Assembly: GCA_015680685.1 (NCBI GenBank)
Contig: MNCI01025282.1
Coordinates: forward strand, 826,212 to 890,211
Direction of reading: 5' to 3'
Length of the DNA: 64,000 bases
DNA from: Gnetum montanum
Lineage: Eukaryota > Streptophyta > Gnetopsida > Gnetales > Gnetaceae
Below are positions 57,389-64,000 of the stretch, piece after piece; the first letter of the stretch is position 1; every line of letters starts with the position of its first letter. The translations under genes were made by a program, and so were the position numbers. The notes under the pieces are model-generated. The model searched no databases. It had not been told where the DNA came from and saw only the letters and a program-made list of their open reading frames with translations.

Positions 57389-58627
57389 CTAAGTGAGCGA
57401 GAAAACTGTAAACGCATAGGCTAGTGCAATGTAAACAAAAGTCAAAAAATGCATGTCAGAGGGGTAGGCAGAAGGTAGGCAAGCATCAAGCACATTTTCA
57501 GCCAAGGGAGAGTCTTGGTCATGTAGTGGCTTCCTAACTAGGCATGGATTAGGGAGCATGCAAGGTTTAGGGTCCTCTAGGGGGTTGTCAGCTTCAACCA
57601 CTCATTCGGGTGTGTTAGCCTTAAGGGTTGCATTGGTTGTCGTAGGTGTATCATTAAGAAACTCTTCTTCTAAAACTTGCACCATGTCTATGTCGTGGAT
57701 AGTCGAAGAGGAAACGTTATCACCATGGATGATAACTTGACCACCTTTGTATGGAAGGTGGATTTCTTGGTGGATGGGAGAGGAGATGGCCCTTAGTTGA
57801 GCTAACCAAGGCCTGCCTAGAATCATGTTGAAACATGGCATCTCCTCTATGACAGTGAAATCTACGCTAGTGGGGAATTGCTCTCCTGCTACAAAGGCTA
57901 AGTTGATTGTACCCTTGACCCTGACATGTGATCCATTGAAGGATTTTAGACATGTGGTTTTGGTTGGCCTGATTTCATCTGCCAGGCCTAGCTTGTCGAT
58001 GATGGAGTACAGGACTACGTTCGTTGCTGCACCATCGTCAACATGCACTCTACGGATGGTGCACTGCCCAACATGAATGCTAATGGATAGTGGAGCTATT
58101 GTGACTTCCCCTTGTTCGAGGTTGACTTTAACTACATTGTCGCGGATGGCTAAGGTATTTGAACCCAATCCTTGTGGTGTGTGTTGCAAAATCATTGCAC
58201 GGATGGATTCTTCTTTTGCGGGGATGTCCTCTGTAATAGGAATGGATGCTAATGTTTGAGCCAAGGCTTCGCGGTGAGTGGCTGAAGTCATGACCAGGTC
58301 GTACAGACTCATCGTTGTGTTCTTCTGTTTTATCACTTTTTTTACTTGGGCTAGTGCAGCTATGAAGTCTGTGTTGTTGGTCGTTGTGTTGGCTTTGACT
58401 TCCTCCATGAAGCTTGAGAGATAGACCTCTTGAGAGGGGGACTTAGGCTTGGTTTTCTTGGGGGTAGGGGCCCCAGTGTTCAGTTGTTGTTTGCAAGTTG
58501 TGGCCTTTGCTTCGACCATGGGAGTTGAGAGGTGCTCGTTTGTCCTCTTGCGTTCCCATTTGGTGGGCCTACCCAGGTTGCTAGTGGGGTCAACCCTTGA
58601 AGCAGGAGGGATTGAGATGTTGCCCAC
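57389..58627 (-). pseudogene. Retropepsin of the 54-63 kb element with conserved tail; one in-frame TGA
   Basis: A 341-codon ORF (58627-57602) covers LYDLVMTSATHREALAQTLA, VHVDDGAATNVVLYSIID, FNMILGRPWLAQLRAISS and PIHQEIHLPYKGGQVIIHG. The catalytic D-D-G-A and the hydrophobic-G motifs are intact. A TGA at 57602 separates it from the tail (VVEADNPLEDPKPC, DSPLAENVLDACLPS), which stays in frame and matches the outer element. This is the best preserved protease in the window. It processes Gag in related elements. Confidence 0.9.
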
Positions 58628-58636
58628 TATTTGGCT

Positions 58637-61140
58637 TCAGGTAGATGAGGGACCATCTCGTTGTGGCACTCTTATGATAAAGGGTGGCTTAGGATTTGTT
58701 GTAGGGGTTGTTGTGTGACTAACTTGTTGTGGCATCTTGACAACGAAAGGTTGCCTAGCAGTTTTTGTTGCTGTGTCATGCCATTTTAATGTATTAGCAG
58801 ATGAGTTGTGCCAGTTTAATGTCTTAGTGGATGAACGTTGTGCAGCCTTGACCACAAAGGATGTTGTGGGTGCCTGGGGTGGCACCTTGATAACAAAGGG
58901 AGGCCTCTTGTTTGTGGAGGTTGAGGGGACCTTTGCCTTGTTAGGAGGCACACAAATCACAAAAGGTTGTTGCACAAGTTTGGGCTTGCCACCTATGCTA
59001 ATTGAGTTTATGACATAAGAGGCATCGTCTATGTTGGATTGACTTGCTATGTCAATCACTAGTTGACCTTGTTCTATCATTCCCTGCATGTCATCTTGCA
59101 AAGCATGACAATTGTCTGTATTGTGACTAGCCATTTAATGGTAATAACAGTATTGGTCCAGTTTAAAATGTTGTGGGACTGGAGTCTCATTTGGTATTGC
59201 TAAGGTGGATTTCCTTAGTAGCTCGTAGTACCTATCATGTTTTTGGCGGGTAATCTCTAACACGTGTTTGTGTTGGATTTTCCCGGCTTTCAAGAGTTTC
59301 TCCAATAGTTGAGAGGGTTGCATCGGTAGTGGTGTATATTTTAAGCAGTCCTTGTGTTGAAAGTTGGGCTTTGGGGTGGACCCTGTTGATGTAGGTGAGT
59401 TGGCACCAAAGTTGGCGACTTTGTTAGCTGGGTCTTTAGGTTGCTTAGCTTTTGGGCCCCAGTTAGTTTCTTTTGTAATTGCGGCTACTGTTGCCTTGGT
59501 TGTGCTTTTCTTGCATGTATGTTGGTTTTTGTAGGCCACATAAGCTGGGCCATTGCTTGATTGTACTATCTCTTCTATGTCTTTAATTTGTACAAATGCC
59601 TGACTCAAGGTACAGGGTTTTAGATAATAAAGCTTTGATTTAATGAAGTCATTTGCGGCTTCCTTAAGGATGGTAAGCAGATATGTTTCAGGAATAGGTT
59701 CGTAAAGTTCATTCAGGGTAGCACTCCATCTTTGGATAAACTTCTGTGTTGGTTCTAAAGGCGCTTGTTTAATTTGGATCAAGCTATCTAACGTGGCTTC
59801 AAGTTTTAGATTGTATTTGAAACGGGTGACAAAATGGTGTAAAAAATCTTCCAAAGAAGATATAGAGCTATGGGGTAAGGCTCGATACTAGTCTAAGGCT
59901 CTTCCTACTAAGGACATAGCAAATATACACAGAATTACATGGGGCCATGCTTGAAGCAAAAGCCTTTTGGTTCGGAATGTTACTAGGTGGGCATTTGGGT
60001 CTCCCTCTCCATTGTAATTGGTCAACTGAGGTAACGAGCCTCCTTTTGGCAAGGTTAAGGGTGGAACTGAGGGGTCAATCGGGTCATCTTGATAGAAATC
60101 TAGTACTTTGACTTCCTCATTGTTCAAATTTTTAAGGCATTTTCATTCCTCTGCCAAGGAGTGCACCATTTTCTGTGTGTCTGCCCATTCTTGGGCGGTA
60201 GGAAGACTGGCAGTTTGGGTTGATGGTAATTGATAATGACTCGATTGTGGCATCATTTGTGGAAAAAGAGGTTGTTGGACTATTGTTTGTTGTGGTGAGA
60301 CAACATTTAGGGCTGATATTATGGGATGTGGTATAATATAATGAGTAGATGAGCTTTGCTGAACAACTGGTGGGACCCATTGCCCAATTACAGGCTGTGA
60401 AGTGATCGTTGGTGTTTGTTGGATTTACACTTGAGGTACATAATGGATGGATGTGGAAGAAGGTATGATCGATGGCGTTCCAATCACTTGAGGTTGAGAA
60501 GTCATTCCTACATTAGTCTGCTGGAATTGTGTTTGCAATGATATGATGGAAGTAGATGCGTTAGTTTGAATGTTGGACATGGGGAAGATGGGGATGGGAA
60601 TGGCTACTTCTCGTAAGGAAGCTGGTGGTGGAAATATTGTTTCTTCCAAGAACGGTTGAAACAGTGAGTTTGTATGGGCATGGGGGCTAACGGTATGGTA
60701 TAATTCTCCATGTTCAGATTGGGCTGCAAAGTCATCTTCTTCATCTTGAGGCTCTATGGGAGGTAGTTGTAAGGCTTGACTTCTAGCCATGAGAAGTTGG
60801 GATATGAGTCTATGATGGTGTTTAGAGAGCGGGATTATGTCAAATGTTGAAGGGATGAACTCACAACCTCCCTTGTGGATAAGTTCATAGTCTCGTTTTG
60901 CTTCCCTTTCCATACAGTCAATAGGTAGGTTGGCTTGGATTTTGACACATATGAAATTATACTATTTAGGTGTAAGAGTGGCATAGGTAGGGTCTTTGCC
61001 CTGTATCCTAAGCGACTGGCATGTAGAGCCTTGAGGGTTTACTTGTTCCATGACAGTTATGGATTCTGTAGTAGTCATAGGGTTCAAAGTTTCACCAATT
61101 GGTAGTGTTACTGGGTTGATTTGGGAGGATTCTGTGATGA
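58637..61140 (-). pseudogene. Gag of the 54-63 kb element, broken by few stops
   Basis: The N-terminus (ATG at 61078 or upstream) reads VNPQGSTCQSLRIQGKDP, a stop, YNFICVKIQANLPID, a stop, then RDYELIHKGGCEFIPSTFDI, aligned with the inner Gag. The core reads PSVPPLTLPKGGSLPQLTNY, MSLVGRALDY with a stop, SLEDFLHHFVTRF-like and YLLTILKEAANDFIKS. The zinc-knuckle-like part is YCYYH, a stop, MASHNTDNCHALQDDM near 59110. PFVICVPP, PFVIKVPPQ, SFVVKAAQ, PFVVKMPQQ and PFIIRVPQRD repeats follow at 59000-58640. Two 27-bp motif units lie in frame at 58775-58850 (KTLNWHN, NTLKWHD). Confidence 0.88.
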
Positions 61141-61506
61141 ACGTGAGCAGATTGGGCTAGATGAATGGAGTTGGATTGCAAGCAGTTGTAGTGTGACCGT
61201 GACACAAACACTACGTGACCAAACTAATCAAACCAGAGCGTGACCAACATCAGCGTATGAATACTGAAAATTTTTCTAAGTATCCAATGTGTGAACACTG
61301 AAAATTTGTCTAGGTGTGAATTACGGTGAATTCAACTTTGAAACGGATGCGTTTTGTGTGTTTTTGTTGAAAAAACACTGTAGCGGTACTGTAGCAGCAT
61401 AAGCACTGTAGTAGTGTAAACATTGTAGCAACGTGAACACTATAGCAACGTAAACACTGCATTTGAATAGGTAACGTGATTAGTGTTTCGATTAAATAGA
61501 AAATAA

Positions 61507-61525
61507 GTTCACCCTCCTAGCGCCA
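61507..61525 (-). other. Primer-binding-site-like sequence, 54-63 kb element
   Basis: On the minus strand TGGCGCTAGGAGGGTGAAC lies 5 bp after the LTR end, matching the inner element site. Confidence 0.7.
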
Positions 61526-61530
61526 AAAAC

Positions 61531-63040
61531 TATACTAACCTAAATCGTCGGTGTGAGGCTGCAATGGAAACAGACACTAAGAGATCGTCGGGCAGCCACA
61601 GCTGACCCTACCTTCGCTCGAGGGGAAGTTGGAAAGGTAAACGAAGGCATAGTGCCTTGGATGGTCTACACGCAAATCAACCAAGGACTTCACTGAGCGT
61701 AAGCTATGGCTAGCGCTGGGTTATCGTAAACAGTGTAAACAGAATGCAAACAGTGATACAAAATGTAAACAGAGCCTACTGAATTATAAATAAAGCATAA
61801 AAAGAGCTATATTGTAAACAAAGCATAAATAGAACTAAACAATGTAAATGGAAGGCAATGAATTATATTGTATTTTTTAATAAAAAAAGTATGCACCAGT
61901 CAAAGTGTAGCTGCACGTGTGGATGGCAGGTCAAGCACTAAGCCCAGGGATGATGTCTGAAGTGATGATGCAATGATGTGATGTGATGAATGTGAGAAAT
62001 GCTTGGATGCCAACAGTCAGGTGTGTCGAAAGCCCAAGGATTGCAAATTCTGTCCTCTCTTAAAATTGCCAATCTCTCCAAATTTTTTGCCCCCCGATTT
62101 ATGTGAATTAATAGGGTATTTATAGGGTTGGGTCAGGCTCCGGCACAAAATTCCAGAATGGAATCAATGGCTAGGATATGAAAGAAAAGCGGATCTAGTG
62201 ACATGTATCCAATGGACAGTTGTGCTCAGGTTGGATGCGTGCTGGTGAGAGTTGGATGTGTGTTGGCAAGCTACGTTCTTGACCAGGTGCATCGCATTTG
62301 ACAATTTATGGGTTATTCAAGCCCATGAAAGTACATTTAATTTAGACATGAGGGCCTGACTATCCCACAAATGAAGATTTACAATGAAATGTACAAGGAA
62401 AATTCAACCTGTCTTGCTTGAAAATTCTTTGTCCCTAAGTTTTCTAGAATTTTCTAGAAGCTGTGAATTTTCTAGAATTTTTTGGAATCTTCTGGAAGTT
62501 GGTTACGTTGATGAATAGTGTTTATGCGATGAATAGTATTTACATGATGAATAGTGTTTACATTGATAAATAGTGTTTACGCGGATGAATAATGTTCACG
62601 TGGATGAATAGTGTTTGTGCGGATGAATAGTTTTTACGCTAATCCTTATGTTGTGCAGCGCAAGAAAATGTAGCCCCAGCGTAATCAACTAAAAATACCT
62701 CATTTAAGGTCCAACGTTTGATTTTCTAGAGGTTGGGAGCTGCTGGGGACCTTGGTGAAGGTCATGGGGGGTCCTTGTGCTTGATTTCGACTTGTTTTGA
62801 CTCAGTTTTGGGGCTCCAAAAGTTGGTGACGCTGATCCTTACGCTGTGCAACATAAGCACAGTGTACTTAGCCAAAATTGCATTTTTTGACCTTGAAACT
62901 GATGATTCTTGACACCAAGACTTGCCTTCATGATCTGTGGGCCCCAGGGAGACCTTGCTTGCTCCATGGTGGGCTGCTTGAAGTCGTTTCAAAGGCTCTG
63001 AAGTTGTCTGGAAGTGTTGCTAAAATTTTGTGGTGTTTCA
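61531..63040 (-). repeat. 5' LTR of the 54-63 kb element
   Basis: It pairs with 53957-55481. In plus orientation it begins TATACTAACC where the partner has TGTACTGACC, so the terminal TG has become TA, a G-to-A change. The TATA box on the minus strand is at 62117-62124. Confidence 0.92.
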
Positions 63041-63660
63041 GGGTCCAATCACTATACACGATCGCAGGTGACCGTTGATAGTAGAAAAAGAATGGAAACC
63101 ATTAGCAGCAGTAGTGGCAGCATAGCAGCAGAGGTGGTGATGGTAGCAATGGCAACAACAACAATGGAATTCAAAAATGGTGGGAAGTGAGAGCTACAAA
63201 CGGTGATTAAAGAGCTGGTAAGGTGACTATTGATAGCAGAAAAGAATGAAAGGCATCAACAGTGATGGTGTTAGCGACGATGACGGCACAGCGATGACAA
63301 TGGCAACAATAGTGGCAGTGGCAATGACAATAATGGTTGAGATGGAATCCAACAACGGTGGAAACAAGAGCTGCAATAGTGTTGGAGGGCTATAAAGGGA
63401 GTGGTGATACTGAAGAAAAGCAGTATTAAAGACCACCACCAAAAGGATTCTCGTAACCCAAGCGGTTTCCCAAGACACAGGATTAATAGATGTAGTGGCA
63501 TGTCGTGGTTCGCGAAGTCCAGCAACGAGAATCAATCGTGATGAACCTGCAAAAGAAATCTCTAACCAAAAACAAGAAAATGAAAATGAAAATGGTTAGA
63601 ATCCAGAAGTAGCAGCAGATGGTCGATGTGTAGAGTTCAACCTTTCCAAGGCAGCAAGAT
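63041..63660. other. GGTGA/GCAA-rich repeats right of the element
   Basis: A ~160-bp unit is repeated (GGTGACCGTTGATAGTAGAA near 63067; GGTGACTATTGATAGCAGAA near 63221), with AGCAGCAG and GGCAACAA simple runs between. The open minus-strand frames here reflect the low-complexity sequence, and no family is recognised. Confidence 0.6.
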
Positions 63661-63880
63661 AGAAAGAAATTTTTAGGCTTAAAATTTTTATGATGATCTC
63701 ATGTAGCTTGGCAAAGGGTGGTAATGTAGTAAGGGATAAAGAAAACATTGGAAAAACTGAAAAATTGAAACAGAAAGGCTCATCACATTACTTTGACATA
63801 AAATGTTTTCAGGGACTTTCACCCCTCCTCAATTTACTAAGGCAATGCGATCATGCAGCTGAAAATAAGAGGGATAAAAA
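63660..63880 (+). repeat. Dispersed repeat, copy 2
   Basis: It matches 53488-53745 (TTAGGCTTAAAATTTTTATG, CTTGGCAAAGGGTGGTAATG, AGAAAGGCTCATCACATTAC) with scattered differences. Confidence 0.8.
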
Positions 63881-63890
63881 CAAAAGCTAA

Positions 63891-64000
63891 ACTAGCTTAA
63901 CTATGTATATATATATATATATATTTGCCAAGATGATTTTTTAAAAAAATGACGTTAACAAAGCCCGACTACTGGATGAGGTAACAAGATAACTAAAAAT
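63891..64000 (+). mobile_element. Start of a second copy of the foldback/MITE-like element
   Basis: ACTAGCTTA, (TA)n, TTTGCCAAGATGATTTTTTA, GACGTTAAC and CTACTGGATGAGGTAACAAG match, in the opposite orientation, the right end of the first copy (42115-42049), and the last part matches its left start at 15385. The element runs off the window. Confidence 0.75.

Larger units (their letters stand above)
53957..63040 (-). mobile_element. Gag-protease-only LTR retrotransposon sharing LTRs with the inner Tat element
   Basis: The flanking duplication GGGTC at 53952-53956 and 63041-63045 is perfect. LTRs are 1525 and 1510 bp. The coding part is gag then protease, both minus. After the protease tail (57389) there are 1.9 kb without RT, RNase H or integrase. 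LTR sequence, Gag N-terminus and PBS match the inner 18-kb element, while the protease tail matches the outer element. It is likely mobilised by enzymes from a relative of the inner element. The ORFs carry few stops, fewer than in element 1. Confidence 0.9.

Noticed and set aside
57825-58718. Plus-strand ORFs over the 54-63 kb protease
   Set aside because: They are antisense to the 341-codon protease ORF, which has clear retropepsin motifs.
63227-63535. Minus-strand ORFs of 84-102 codons near the right end
   Set aside because: They arise from GCAA/GGTGA-type simple sequence; no homology recognised and two frames are open at once.

Overview
The window reads as nuclear DNA of a land plant with a large, repeat-laden genome. 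The evidence is one spliced plant-type eIF4G translation factor gene, Tat-lineage Ty3/gypsy retrotransposons with two RNase H domains, and a broken plant subtilase. A gymnosperm (conifer-like) origin would suit the heavily nested, old, stop-riddled elements, but the sequence does not prove it. No prokaryotic features, rRNA, tRNA or CRISPR array were seen.

Layout. (1) 1-12.1 kb, minus strand: a decayed Ty3/gypsy element (gag, protease, RT, RNase H, integrase) with an extra coiled-coil/'plant transposon protein' ORF 3' of integrase that runs off the left edge. (2) 12.1-15.4 kb: AT-rich spacer holding an in-frame but stop-broken subtilase fragment (13.42-14.14 kb). (3) 15.4-42.1 kb: a three-level nest. 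A small foldback (MITE-like) element is split by an outer LTR element (15477-41880, target duplication TCGGT). The 5' LTR of that outer element is split in turn by an 18.1-kb Tat-type element (16108-34236, target duplication GAAGG/GAAGC). (4) 42.6-52.1 kb, minus strand: the only apparently functional gene, eIF4G, with five proposed coding exons. (5) 53.96-63.04 kb, minus strand: a further LTR element (target duplication GGGTC). (6) 63.04-64 kb: older repeats and the start of a second copy of the foldback element.

How the parts relate. The 18-kb inner element carries gag, protease, RT, RNase H, a second (archaeal-type) RNase H and integrase, with a ~5-kb non-coding spacer between protease and RT that ends in a splice-acceptor-like site, an Ogre-like layout. 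The outer element and the 54-63 kb element carry gag and protease only, with no trace of RT or integrase, so they look non-autonomous. The 54-63 kb one shares LTR type and Gag N-terminus with the inner element, its plausible helper. All three share unusual modules: arrays of a ~28-30 bp motif with core TAAACTGGCA, a repeated PFVIxVP peptide between Gag and protease, and a conserved block near the 3' end. These shared modules are the best candidate here for an undescribed system.

All retrotransposon genes are broken by stops and frameshifts; eIF4G is intact in its visible exons.
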